Shown piece after piece: positions 1 to 9,719 of a DNA stretch of 64,000 nucleotides. Every line of letters starts with the position of its first letter. The stretch's first letter is position 1. Position numbers and translations under genes: made by a program. This DNA comes from Nectonema munidae. Lineage: Eukaryota; Nematomorpha; Nectonematoida; Nectonematidae. The DNA lies in contig JAUIRK010000875.1 in NCBI GenBank assembly GCA_030549495.1, positions 585,501 through 649,500 of the forward strand, in the 5' to 3' direction. The notes under the pieces were generated by a model. That model did not search any database, was not told the DNA's origin, and saw nothing but the letters and a program-made list of their open reading frames with translations.

Positions 1-2
1 CT

Positions 3-89
3 GCTGCAACAGTCAAAAGTCTCAAAGCAGTGAATGATAGTGCTGAGAAATGTTCAGCATACCTATATTTATCAGTGTATGTGATTTGA
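3..89 (+). CDS. partial 3' coding piece, unknown
   Basis: A 28-codon open frame enters from the left edge and stops at a TGA. Its first half (AATVKSLKAVNDSAEK) reads like real protein and faintly recalls a widespread uncharacterised repeat-associated protein with the wording VNDxAER. The last eleven residues are hydrophobic and may be intron read-through. It is too short to name a product; it could equally be a TE remnant. Confidence 0.25.
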   Translation, partial: AATVKSLKAVNDSAEKCSAYLYLSVYVI

Positions 90-673
90 TATATTTTTAG
101 AGGAAACAATTTGTTCACTTTTTTAAAGAAAATTTACTCTGTGTAAATTTAAAATCTTTTGTCAAGATTTTTTTAAAGAGAAAAGATATTTATATAGACA
201 TTTGTGTAAAAATGATTTCCTTTTCTTATAGTGTTGCTACAATTATTATTATTTGTAATAATCTTCTGTTTTGGAATAGTTATGTTTGCTCATCAAGTTT
301 GACTAGAAATTATAACCTTAACAAAGTTTGAATAAAAATATAATTACACGATTATATTTTGTATGTGGGTGCGCAAGGGCCTGCGTACCGGCGCAGAACC
401 CAATCGCAAGTGTATTACCTCTTATATTCTATTCCTATTTAGGTTAATGTTAATTTTTTTATAACTCCGTGCAAAAGTTTCTATTGGATGCAAATGCTTC
501 CTTTCAATGCAATTAAATTCCCACTTTCATCTGCGTTTTTAAAGCGTGGCTTCTGTCAAATTGCGAAAACACAAGTTAATTCTTTGGTTGTGAAAGGTAA
601 CTAACTAATTAACTATACATTTTAACGATAACAATTGACGATGTTCATATATTTTTAAAGAAAATATATTCTA
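90..673. other. AT-rich DNA, no gene seen
   Basis: No coding signal was recognised. A short GC-richer patch around 361-410 stands out from the surrounding AT-rich sequence but has no match I can name. Confidence 0.4.
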
Positions 674-877
674 TTATCGTTTTTTACGTAGAAAAAGCAC
701 CCATACAATTGAGCCCAAGACTATTATTAAGCTAATGATAATTGGCCTCAAAGAGATATTATTTTTAAGTACACAGGTAAAATGAACTCCATGAATTTTC
801 TCCCTTTGAGGACTAGTTTGAGGCCACCAGTGTCCATTTAAATGAAAATTGTCTGCTTTAAATTTATAAAATTGCAT
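674..877 (-). CDS. possible terminal exon, membrane anchor
   Basis: A 67-codon minus-strand frame ends in a clear single-pass segment (RPIIISLIIVLGSIVWVLF) followed by the basic stop-transfer tail LRKKR and a stop codon. This is the layout of the C-terminal anchor of a type I or tail-anchored membrane protein. The part before it (FHLNGHWWPQTSPQREKIHG) has a balanced composition unlike the AT-rich shadows elsewhere. A possible splice acceptor (a CAG) lies just inside the start, so the frame may be a last exon rather than a gene. No family recognised; it could be chance. Confidence 0.25.
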   Translation of the reverse strand: MQFYKFKADNFHLNGHWWPQTSPQREKIHGVHFTCVLKNNISLRPIIISLIIVLGSIVWVLFLRKKR

Positions 878-1307
878 TGAAAAAATAGACGATTAGTTTT
901 GGCGGTTTTTCTTTTCCTTAGCGCTATTTTGTGAGTGTGCCCCGAATATAATTTGCTGTGGGTATGCTTTCTGCGGTAGTTTTATATCAAATTGCTTAAA
1001 AGTCGCTTACTTTTTGTGGGGTAATAAAATGTATTGGTGTTTCATTCATTTTTACACTTCTCAAACAGGGGCGCACATCCTCAAAATTATTGGGGGGGGG
1101 GGGGCGAAATTTTTTTCTTACAATTTTCAAAATTAGTGGTTTGGAAATACCACGGGAGACCAAATATTCAAGCAATCCTTTAAAATATAGTGTATTCAGC
1201 CCATACCTAAATTTATAAGACTACTTTATATTTTTTTTACAAAATTGTTGAATTTAAATACTTTACTTCCAGCGAAAATATTTTAATTAAATTTGCATAT
1301 CGAATAT

Positions 1308-1917
1308 GGTGCGCAGAAAAAATGCCTTCAATTAAAAAGTAGGAAAAAATGCCCCAATTTAAAATTAGGAAAAAATGCCCCTTGTTAAAATGCCCTAATT
1401 TAAAATTCAAAAAATTATTAATTAAAATTAAAAAAAAATTTTTTTTTAAAAAGATATGTCAAATAAAGATTTTTTGTAAAAAAAAAGGTTAATTTTTCAT
1501 CTAAAACATTTAAAATTTAATTAAAGTAAACTAAAAAACTCAGCATACGACAATTTTTTAAATATAAAAAATTTTTTTATAAAACAGCAAATATTTTTGG
1601 ACTTTGTGTGTATCAGAACACTTTCTAAATATAATTTGTATTTTAACTGATTTTAAGAACACATTCCCACAAATCTGCACCTTTGCTATTGTTTTCAAGA
1701 ACTTTATAAAAAAAAAGATTAAGAAATTTTAGAAATTTAGCCTTTCAAAACGGTACCAAATAAAAATATTTATATAATTAAAAAAAATCCTGAAAATCAA
1801 AAATTAGGGGGGCATTTTTTCCTACTTTTTAATTGGTGGCATTTATTTCGGGGGCATTTTTTCTGGAGGCATTTTTTCCGGGGGCATTTTTTCTGGGGGC
1901 ATTTTTACCTACAACCA
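1308..1917. mobile_element. nested non-autonomous element with AAAAATGCC repeats
   Basis: This 610-bp block interrupts the hAT-like element, and the 8-mer TCGAATAT lies on each side (1300-1307 and 1918-1925). The homologous uninterrupted copy at 41225-41509 reads straight through this point, which supports insertion. The ends are imperfect inverted repeats closing on AAAAATGCC. About four copies of GGAAAAAATGCCCC-like words lie inside the left end and about six of the reverse complement inside the right. Such subterminal repeats are typical hAT transposase-binding arrays. The interior is AT-rich and non-coding. Confidence 0.65.
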
Positions 1918-2404
1918 TCGAATATACACTAGTTTAAAAAATCCAAAAATGTTAGGGAGTGGAATAGGCTTTTCATTTGAAAAATGAAGTAGTGTACCAG
2001 GCACATTACAGGAATTGATGAAAGGATATTTGATTCATAGAGAAAACAAATAACTGAAGGTTGGATAGTTTTATATGAGTGAATGTAGTCTAAAGGCAAA
2101 GAGTCTACTAGACACCCTGCGATGTTTATATGAAAAAATGTGATTGATTAAGGGGCAAGGGTATAAAACGAAGTTATAATTGTGCAAACAAAAATAAAAT
2201 AAAATTAAGATCGCATTATTTCATTTTACTCAGCATTATTCAAAAATAGTTTAAAAGCTAAATTGATACAAGCTACAAAATGTAAAATAACTGTTAACAT
2301 TTTGCAATGATTTGCCTTTAATAACTTTTAAGGAAAAAAAGTCTATCAGAAAAAGTTATAGAGCTTCAACAAAAACTAAAATATTTTAGAGCATAACTTA
2401 AGTT

Positions 2405-2575
2405 TTTGAAAACTAATTTGACGTATCCCCACAGCATACTCTATGGGTGGCATTGGGTGGCATGGAAGCCTCTGGATTCGATTCCTTATCGATACGAATT
2501 TGTTCATAGTTTGACATAAGCGGTACATCAGTGCTTTGTCAATGAAAATACACCCGCTCACCTTACCTTTTACTT
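2405..2575 (+). repeat. degenerate tRNA-derived SINE
   Basis: The sequence contains a B-box-like GGATTCGATTCC, a following ACGAATTTGTTC stretch, and an end close to CACC..ACCTTACCTTTTA. These track the better copies at 6716-6862, 31549-31688 and 60121-60266. The A-box region is degraded and the boundaries are approximate. Confidence 0.35.
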
Positions 2576-2684
2576 AAAATTGAAAAATTTGCTACATAAT
2601 TAACATAAGAGAAAAAGGAAACGCAAAAGCCAAAAGCCAACCTTTAAGTAGCTAGCACTTATAATTAGAAAATTAAATACTAAC

Positions 2685-3052
2685 GGTCGACAGACATTTC
2701 GCCCCATAAACAATTTGCCCCCTGACAAATTGTCTCTAGGCTATTAGTTTCATCCATCTTTGCTTATTATATGACATATGTGTAAAATTATTAAAAATTT
2801 TTATATTCTTGTTTATTTTATCTCTACTAAATTATTTCAAATTAATTAATTTATCTCTTAATTTTATAGAATTGTCCATGAGACAAAATGTCTTATGAAA
2901 ATAACGGGGCGAATTGTCCATGAAACAAAATGTCTTATGAAAATAATGGGGCGAATTGTCCATGGGACGAAGTATCTTATGAAAATAATGGGGCGAATTG
3001 TCCATGGGACGAACTTTCTTATGAAAATAATGGGGCGGAATGTCCGAGGACC
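2685..3052. mobile_element. Mutator-like MITE with internal tandem repeat
   Basis: The left end GGTCGACAGACATTTCGCCC and the reverse complement of the right end, GGTCCTCGGACATTCCGCCC, form a ~23-bp inverted repeat. Flanking 8-mers ATACTAAC (2677-2684) and AAACTAAC (3053-3060) look like a target duplication. The end motif GGT....GGACATTCC.CGCC is shared with the 2.8-kb Mutator-like element at 26819-29657, so this is probably its small relative. The right half is a 42-bp tandem array. Confidence 0.6.
2869..3052. repeat. 42-bp tandem repeat, four full units
   Basis: Units start at 2869, 2911, 2953 and 2995, exactly 42 bp apart, and a diverged fifth start at 3037 merges into the right end of the surrounding MITE. 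Each unit holds GGGGCGAATTGTCC, which is the MITE's terminal motif in reverse complement with small changes. Since 42 is a multiple of three, the minus strand reads as an apparent 14-residue repeat (MDNSPHYFHK...), which I regard as a by-product. Confidence 0.85.
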
Positions 3053-3529
3053 AAACTAACATAAATCAAAGTATACGAGAAAAGAAAATCATTGCGTTTT
3101 TTTGAATATTTCTGTCTACAAATAAAATTCTGACAGCTGTCATAAATAGATCAAGTATATTTTTAACAACTGAAACATTTTGTTACGATATTATATTTTT
3201 ATTATAATCAACAAATTTTGGTAAAAAATGATTTAATTAATTATGTACAGTGTTACTTATAAAATTTAACAATCGAACATTATAAAAAATATCTCTGCTC
3301 AAATAGAGTATTCTTGCTTTAAACTGAATAGATACTCAAAATATTCATTTCCAAATAACTATTCAAAAAATTAAAGTTTTCAAATGTTACAAAATGTAAC
3401 AAACGTAGCGATAAAGATTAAATGACCTTTGTTGAAAAAAATTCTTAGCGCGAGTCTAACAATATTCATTGATATAAAATTGTAACGATTGAAAACTATT
3501 TTAATTTAACTCTAAATGCAAATTAGACA

Positions 3530-3728
3530 GAAGTAGTGGTGTAGCCAAAAAAAGTTAATAGGCGGGGGGGGGGGGCACAATTTAAAAACAAAAAACATGA
3601 GCAACATTTTGTATACTTTTTAAAAATTGCATATGATGCAGGGACCATGATGTACATAGAAGTGTGGGCACGGCCAATTAATAACACGATAACATGTGTT
3701 TTTTTTGTCATTCTGGCTACGTCACCCG
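3530..3728. mobile_element. possible hAT MITE (GTAGCCA ends)
   Basis: AGTGGTGTAGCCAAAA near 3530 and TTCTGGCTACGTCACC near 3727 are imperfect inverted repeats of a common hAT-type terminus. A poly-G run lies inside the left end. No convincing target duplication was found. Confidence 0.35.
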
Positions 3729-4682
3729 AGAGAAGAGAGCTGAATGAGATAGGAGAGCTTAAACAAGAGAAGAGAACTTGAGTGAATGATTGAGTTTTAG
3801 CAGAGAAAGTGGAAGAGAAAAACAGAGGAGACAGAAAGAGAAATAGAATCACTGTGACAGAAGATGAGAAAATCTAGTGGATCATCAACATGTGTTTGTT
3901 CAAAAATACTACAAAGAGGAACACTGTGATAAATATTGCTTATTTATTGTGTGCATATTGAAGCAATGGATTATTATTATATAGCTCTCACGCATCGTCT
4001 GTAATAGGAATTTCAGAGCAGCTTGGCATGATGTTTGATTGATTCGAAAGTCTACATTCCCTCTTTTATTCTTTTATCTTACATTATCATGTATTCGAAT
4101 GATCATTACATTCTATAATGCGATCATCATACATGTTTTATAAACAAGCAGCAATTCTTACTTATAGAAAATTATTGTGGGGGGGGGGGGGGGCGAAGGT
4201 TATTTTCGCCCCCCCCCCTCTGAAAACACATTGGCCCCGGGATGTGCGCCCCTGTTTTCAAAATACAGTTGCATTTATTCATTCCAATTAGGAAAATGCT
4301 TTCAAAATGTAGTTTTAATATAAAAGCTCAGTTGCATAGCTGTACATTTTTAATTATAAAAGAAAATACGTGAAAAATATTTATTTATAATTGCTTAAAA
4401 TCAAATTCTTTATTTTACAAGGAAATTTGAGAGATGCAACAACATACACTAATATTACTAAGAAGTGAGCATTTAATTTTAAATCATTTTTAATTTTTTT
4501 TTGTTTTTTTACTTGTCTTACAAAAAAAGTTTTTTGTCCAAGGGAGGAATAATCGTTCATAGCTGGACAGTTTTAAAATTAAACTAACTTAAAGTATGAT
4601 AACACTTTGTTTACTCACTTCTTTAGCAAGAAGATATTTTAAACCTCACACACACATTCTTATAATCCTAGATCGTCTAGAT

Positions 4683-5146
4683 CAGTGGTTCTCAACCTTT
4701 TTAAATAAACGGCCAAATTAAGGACCAACATTGCACTAGAGGGCCGTACCAAAAGCATAAAATCGGTTTTGCAAAAAGCGTTTTTTAATTAACTCCGAAA
4801 TATTATTCTAGTTACTTAAACGGAATCCTAATTGCGATGATTTTTATAATAAATCATATTCATAAATAATAATAAATCAATAAATTTGTGGAATTTTGAC
4901 TGTTTTAACCCGTTATCGACCACAGTCGACATATGTCGACCTAACAAAAATAATCGTCTGTGTTTATTAATGCTTTTTAATACAAATCTTCTGCTTTACA
5001 TAGATATCGTCTGATTATTCTATTCTGGTCGATAACGGGTTAATATGAAATTGTTAGCCTGTTTTTCCTGCAACTTTGCTATGTGGGCGGCAAAACAAGA
5101 GGTTGGGGTGGCATGCGGCGCTCATGACCGGGCCTGAGAACCACTT
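4683..5146. mobile_element. hAT MITE, CAGTGGTTCTCA ends
   Basis: The left end CAGTGGTTCTCAACC and the right end GGCCTGAGAACCACTT are inverted repeats of the well-known hAT terminus CAGTGGTTCTCA. No matching 8-bp flanks remain, which suggests an old copy. A complete TTAA MITE sits inside (4905-5043), so this element is older than that insertion. No coding sequence. Confidence 0.6.
4905..5043. mobile_element. piggyBac-type MITE (TTAA), copy A
   Basis: The 139-bp unit begins TTAACCCGTTATCGACCA and ends TGGTCGATAACGGGTTAA: TTAA plus CCC-starting inverted repeats, the hallmark of piggyBac insertions. It carries the CGTCTG words shared by its relatives and the perfect palindrome GTCGACATATGTCGAC near the left end. 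Confidence 0.75.
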
Positions 5147-6339
5147 ATGTATAATAAATGTTCCATATTTCAACTCACATAAACACTTCAAATGTTTTAT
5201 TTTAGATTTGATTAAGCTGTTCAGCCAGCGATATCACGAATATCGTGATATTCCTTCATTTATGCTTCCTAAAAACTCTCCTCTAACCATTTCCATAATA
5301 ATACATTGAATAACTTGTGTCACATGAAGGACAAGTTCCCTAAACATTTCAGGGTTGTTCTTCATGTGAATACTTTAGGAGTGTTTTTTCTTCATAAAAA
5401 CAGTTTTGAGTGTTTCCATTTTTTTGACTTTATAACCAAAAATATTTCTCTTTTTTGACTTATTTCCACGAAATTTTTGACCTGAAGAAAGATTTAAAGT
5501 TTTTTCAATTAAAAAGGCTCCTTCCCTTAAGTTAAATTAGATTAATAAAAAATTGAAAATAATAATTACTTTTTGTTTTTTAATGTTTTTTAAACCTTTC
5601 AGGCTTATAAGTCTATTCACAACATTTATAAGCATGCTTTTATTTACTCTGTGTTGTGATTTTAATTTTTTGCATAAATTTCATGTTTTTTTTTACTTTG
5701 CCGCGCTTTTTCTTCATATCAACATTTTGGAGAGAACTTTCTTCATATGATACATTAATTAAGTGTGCTTCTTCATTTAATTTAATATCTCTTCTCACCA
5801 TTTGTTCTGAATGCCCTTCAGATTTCTTATTTTTTTTCCTTTCCAAATTTTTGATATGATAAGTGCTTAATTTTAATCAAAATAAATAATATTCTAATTT
5901 TTCACTAATTTTTAGTTTTCGTTTTATTGATTTTTATTTTATTATATCTATACCTTCATTTCATCGCTTAAACAAAGGTAATCATTTCTTGCCTTTTCAA
6001 GTTATACTTTTCTTCCATTTATTGCTATTTTTTGTGTTCTTCAAGTTGTGATTTTAAAAATTTCTTTACCTAAAAAAGAAGGGTTTCCAAATTTTATCAT
6101 TACGTTACATTATTGAGAAAAACACAAAATTAAAATAAATGTAAATATTTTTAGATGTCAAAGTACTTGTAGATGCAAGGATTAATATAAATGATAACTA
6201 AATTTTAAATCAATGAGCAAAGAAAGAATGAGAAATCTTACGATGCTTTCATTTATGTCTAAATACACGAGAAAAATAGGCAAAGGTTAAAAAAATTTAA
6301 TTTTTTGTCTTCTAAGTACGGAAGGGGAACTTTAGGTTT
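5147..6339. other. AT-rich intergenic DNA
   Basis: Low-complexity AT-rich sequence. The open frames here overlap one another on both strands, are made mostly of F/L/I/K/N, and show no family motif. Nothing else is supported. Confidence 0.5.
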
Positions 6340-6475
6340 CATCAATATTTGGCTTCGATACCACAACATCTCGGATTTGATCCAGCATCAAGCCTTCCGT
6401 GCTCATAATTCGACACAGGCTGAGCAATTGCACCATGTTGATGATAAAAAGATTATTACTCCAAGGGTACTTTTA
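6340..6475 (+). repeat. degenerate tRNA-derived SINE
   Basis: The stretch includes GGATTTGATCCAGCATCAAG and ATAATTCGACACAGGCTG, which parallel the B box and the CGATACAAGCTGCGCAA block of the better SINE copies. The head is degraded. Confidence 0.35.
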
Positions 6476-6715
6476 CATGATATGTAAGCTGGAATATTTC
6501 AAAAAATATCCGCTCTCCTCCGAATTCACTAATCATTTAGTACGTTTCACAAATCCTGCTTCAGAGCAAAGATTGTACTTACTTTTTTTTTTACAATTTA
6601 CAACTTTACATTTCAATCTTTTAAAAACATTTGAAAAGTTATGAATTATTTATGAATTATTTTATCCACGATGCTGTGGCGGTCTTAGGAAATAAATTTA
6701 TATTCTTCATTTAAG

Positions 6716-6862
6716 GTAAAGATACCATTTGGTGTTTTCATCGAGAAGGGACATTGCGCCGCTTGTATCGAACTATGAGGAAAGTAGGCTTGATGCAGGA
6801 TCGAACCCAAGACCTTAAGTTATCGAAACCCAGTATCTAACCAACCTTACTCACGCCTACTC
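6716..6862 (-). repeat. tRNA-derived SINE, good copy
   Basis: Read on the minus strand it starts GAGTAAGGTTGGTTAGATAC, has the Pol III B-box-like GGGTTCGATCCTGCATCAAG, then TTCGATACAAGCGGCGCAA, and ends near TATCTTTACCTTAAATG. The layout matches copies at 31549-31688 and 60121-60266, so this is a dispersed family. No full cloverleaf was established, so it is not called a tRNA gene. Confidence 0.6.
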
Positions 6863-7263
6863 ATGCTTTATTGTTAAGACTTGCACATTTTCTTTGTGAA
6901 GTCGAGTAATTAAATAAAGAATAGGAATTTATTTCAGCCATTTAAACCTATTCCTTGATTTTATTTATCTGAAACTACAAGTATGTGCAGGTATTATGGA
7001 TGCTATACCGCATCTAGCACGCTGTTTAACTCTCCATATCCAATTACTTCATTGTGTGATCAAAAACTCATTTCGTTCTATTTTATAGATTACTTCTTTT
7101 TTCCTAACGTCAATTTAATCCTCCTAAAGTCGTTTTAATAACCTTTTTAGCAAACTATAGAAAAGAGTTTGTACCAAAATTTGTTTATATTGTTTGTAGC
7201 ATTGTTAATAGTAATTTTTTTGTCTTTTTTTCTAAAGAAAGTTTCAATCAACAAATTTGTAAT
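6863..7263. other. AT-rich spacer
   Basis: No gene or repeat boundary recognised between the SINE and the Tigger element. Confidence 0.4.
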
Positions 7264-7478
7264 TACAGTCAAACCTGTTTAAGACAGTCACCCTTGGGAC
7301 CAGTCAAAAGCGGCTGTTTTATGCAGGTGGCGGTTTTATCAAGGTTCACCTTCAGTATCTGAAAAATTTATCATAGAAAATTAACACAATTTCAAAAAAA
7401 TTTATCAATAAAAACATTTATTAGAATATAACAGGAAAAACGCATAAAAACATTTAATTCATTATGTATAAAAAAAAT

Positions 7479-8930
7479 TCACTTTGTTTTAAAAAAGTTC
7501 GTGATGGTTGTTTGCTTTGTATATTTTTTGATTCTTATGTTAATGGTGATATCTTGCATGTCGAAACAATGTTTTAGCATGTCATTGTTTCCTGTTTGCA
7601 AAACAAATTGCTTACATATTTCTATGCAGTCTTGGACGTGAGTTAAAGAAGGTGGCTTGAACGATTCTTCAACTGGCTCTTTACCATCGTCATCATCATC
7701 ACCATCTGAGTCCTTTTCGTTATCATGAAGAATATCTGAAGCGGAGCGATCCCAGTCAATAGCATAATTTGAGTGTAGGAAGGTCATTATCAATGTGGTG
7801 AAGATTGTTGAATTGTAATCCAAATAATTCTTTGGAAAGACATAAAACTGATGAAGAAACATCATTGGTTTCTTCGAAAACATCAACGTCAATCTCCGTG
7901 CTTTCCATATCTGATGTGTTTACATTCGTGAAAACCTCTGCAGTAAATCCATCTCGATCAAAACACTTATGAATAATGGAAGATGTCACTTCATTCCAAG
8001 CTTTATGGACCCAGTTGATGGCATCCAAAAGAGAAATTTTTCGGAGAATTTCCAGACCAGTGATAAACTCATCTTTCGCAATGTTGTCACAAACAAACTG
8101 TAGCTGTCTGTCTTTGTATTTTAGCCTCATGGCCTGTATGATGCCTTGATCCATGGGCTGAATAACTGATGTGTTTGGTGGCAGAAAAACTAATTTAACG
8201 CTAGTAAGTGTCACATGAGGGTGCGCAGGAGAATTGTCCAACAATAACAAGACTTCTCGCTTTTGATTTTTCATTTGACAATCAAACCTTTTTACCCAAT
8301 TATCAAAGATTTCACCTGTCATCCACGACTTTTTGTTTGACTTATATTTAACACGAAGTGAATGTTTATCAATGTTTTTAAAACAACGAGGATTTTCCGA
8401 TTTTCCTATCACAAGTAAAGGAAATTTCTCTCCAGTCATTGAAGCAGATAAAGCAACGGTAATGCGGTCTTTAGACTGTTTACCGCCATGTGTGTTATGC
8501 CCTTTAACATGAAATGATTTGTTTCGCTGATTGTTTCTGTAGAACCAGCCGATTTCATCCATGTTAAAAATGTTTTTTGGCTCATACCTAGCACAAATGG
8601 CAGAAAGCTTTTGTTTCCAATTACAAACAACACTTTTGTCTACATCACCACTTTCCCCAGACACAGATCGAAACACAATATTATGACGCTTTACAAACTG
8701 ACTTGTACTCGTCTAGTTGTAGAGTCTTGAAACCACTTTCAACTTAGTTCATTAACTTTTTCATTTCCTGTTTTTCGCATTTTACGTTTACGATCGTTTG
8801 GAGCATTGTTTTGAAAATCATGCAAAATTTCGGCTTTTCGCTTCATAATATTTTGAACTTGATCTTTGCTGACGCTGAATGCGCCAGCCACTTTACGTGA
8901 AATTTCAATTTTTTTGTACATTTCAATCAC
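7479..8930 (-). pseudogene. Tigger/pogo transposase, decayed
   Basis: The gene would encode the cut-and-paste transposase of this element. The N-terminal piece (8739-8930) has a Psq-type helix-turn-helix (KIEISRKVAGAFSVSKDQVQ). The main piece (7756-8676, 306 aa) is a DDE_1 catalytic core with the acidic motifs NMDEIGWFYR, LLLDNSPAH and QPMDQGII, the usual DDD set of Tigger elements. Between the two pieces most of the CENP-B-type second DNA-binding domain is missing, apparently by deletion. Near 7756-7800 the frame shifts into a tail with an acidic run and the C-terminal QTTITNFF, which fits the PCNA-binding PIP box (QxxIxxFF) known in pogo-family transposases. Confidence 0.85.
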
Positions 8931-9212
8931 ATTAACTTTATCTACAAGGGACAGAGTTTTTTTTATTTACTTTATACATTTTGATAGAAAACAATTATTA
9001 TGTGTTAGCTCTAAATAAAGCAAAAATTTGTGATGAAGAAACTTTCATTCTAAGTAAAACCGTTGCCACGTAAATACGTTTACATCATTAATTGCAATTA
9101 TTATCAATGCTACATGAATGACATAAGGCATATGCGTGTTAGTCGTATACATGAAATCTTATTTTATCTACCACTCTACATAACTTGATACACATCGAAG
9201 ATTACCGTTCAT

Positions 9213-9344
9213 TGTTCCCTTTGAGGACCAACATTTTGAAGAGGAGATTCGTCTGCTTTCTTTTTCAATGCAATTTTATATATTCAAAGCAGGCGATTTT
9301 CATTTCTTGGGTCACTGGTGACCCACTGGTCCTCAAAGGGTTAA
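9213..9344. mobile_element. small TTAA-like MITE inside Tigger
   Basis: CCCTTTGAGGACCA near 9217 and TGGTCCTCAAAGGGTTAA ending at 9344 are inverted repeats. The right flank is TTAA and the left has decayed to TGTT. The near-palindrome GGGTCACTGGTGACCC lies inside the right end. The ends differ from the CCCATTTAAG family, so this is a separate piggyBac-type MITE family. Confidence 0.55.
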
Positions 9345-9719
9345 AAGTGATCAAGATGTACGCGTTCCAGTCATATGATAATTTACATTTCAAGTTTAGT
9401 CGTAATTCACGTAACATCATTAGAAAGTTTCTTTTTGTCATCTCAATAGTCAACTGATGCAAGATTTCATTTTCTAGTAATGTAGATAATAAATAAGGAA
9501 GGCTAACAAAATAATATACTACTCTAGTATGGTGCGTGGCGTTCTTGTGCAAGTTTTTATTAAGATTCGGACTACAATGTAGTGGCGCCTGGCGCCGTTA
9601 CAGAGGTGGTGGTCTTTTACAGGGTATTTTTAATGTAAATTTGATCGGGACTGTAAGAAAGTGGCGCTCTTAAAGAAGTGGCGGTCTTATAGAAGTGGCG
9701 TTTAGAGCAGGTTTGACTG

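Larger units (their letters stand above)
1066..4254. mobile_element. hAT-like composite element, 15-bp TIRs
   Basis: Both ends carry the perfect 15-bp inverted repeat CAGGGGCGCACATCC, and the element is flanked by near-identical 8-mers, TTCTCAAA at 1058-1065 and TTTTCAAA at 4255-4262. An 8-bp duplication with CAG-type ends is the hAT signature. Its outer left part (about 1066-1974, minus a nested insert) matches the compact 285-bp copy at 41225-41509 in reverse orientation. The rest is filled by other insertions: 1308-1917, 2685-3052, a SINE remnant and possibly another MITE near 3530. Poly-G/poly-C tracts lie just inside each end. No transposase was seen, so it is non-autonomous. Whether 1975-4160 is insertion or original interior is unresolved. 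Confidence 0.65.
7266..9719 (-). mobile_element. Tigger/pogo-family DNA transposon
   Basis: The 2,454-bp element is bounded by the perfect inverted repeat CAGTCAAACCTG and by TA dinucleotides (7264-7265 and 9720-9721), the target duplication of pogo/Tigger elements. Subterminal words such as GTGGCGGT recur near both ends. One transposase gene runs on the minus strand and is interrupted, so the copy looks inactive. A 132-bp TTAA-like MITE sits in the upstream non-coding part. Confidence 0.88.

Noticed and set aside
2869-3052. Regular repeats resembling a CRISPR array
   Set aside because: Units are directly adjacent with no unique spacers, sit inside a transposon and belong to a eukaryotic-type genome.
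2832-3062. Repetitive minus-strand protein with MDNSPHYFHK repeats
   Set aside because: It is the translation of the 42-bp tandem repeat; the repeat length being a multiple of three explains the open frame.
3523-3852. 109-aa minus-strand frame
   Set aside because: Overlaps a probable MITE and a purine-rich tract; composition (FLS-rich) follows the base bias and no motif is present.
5640-5859. Overlapping frames on both strands
   Set aside because: Mutual shadows in low-complexity AT-rich sequence.
6716-6862. tRNA gene on the minus strand
   Set aside because: The same sequence recurs several times with a shared non-tRNA 3' body, so it is a SINE family.
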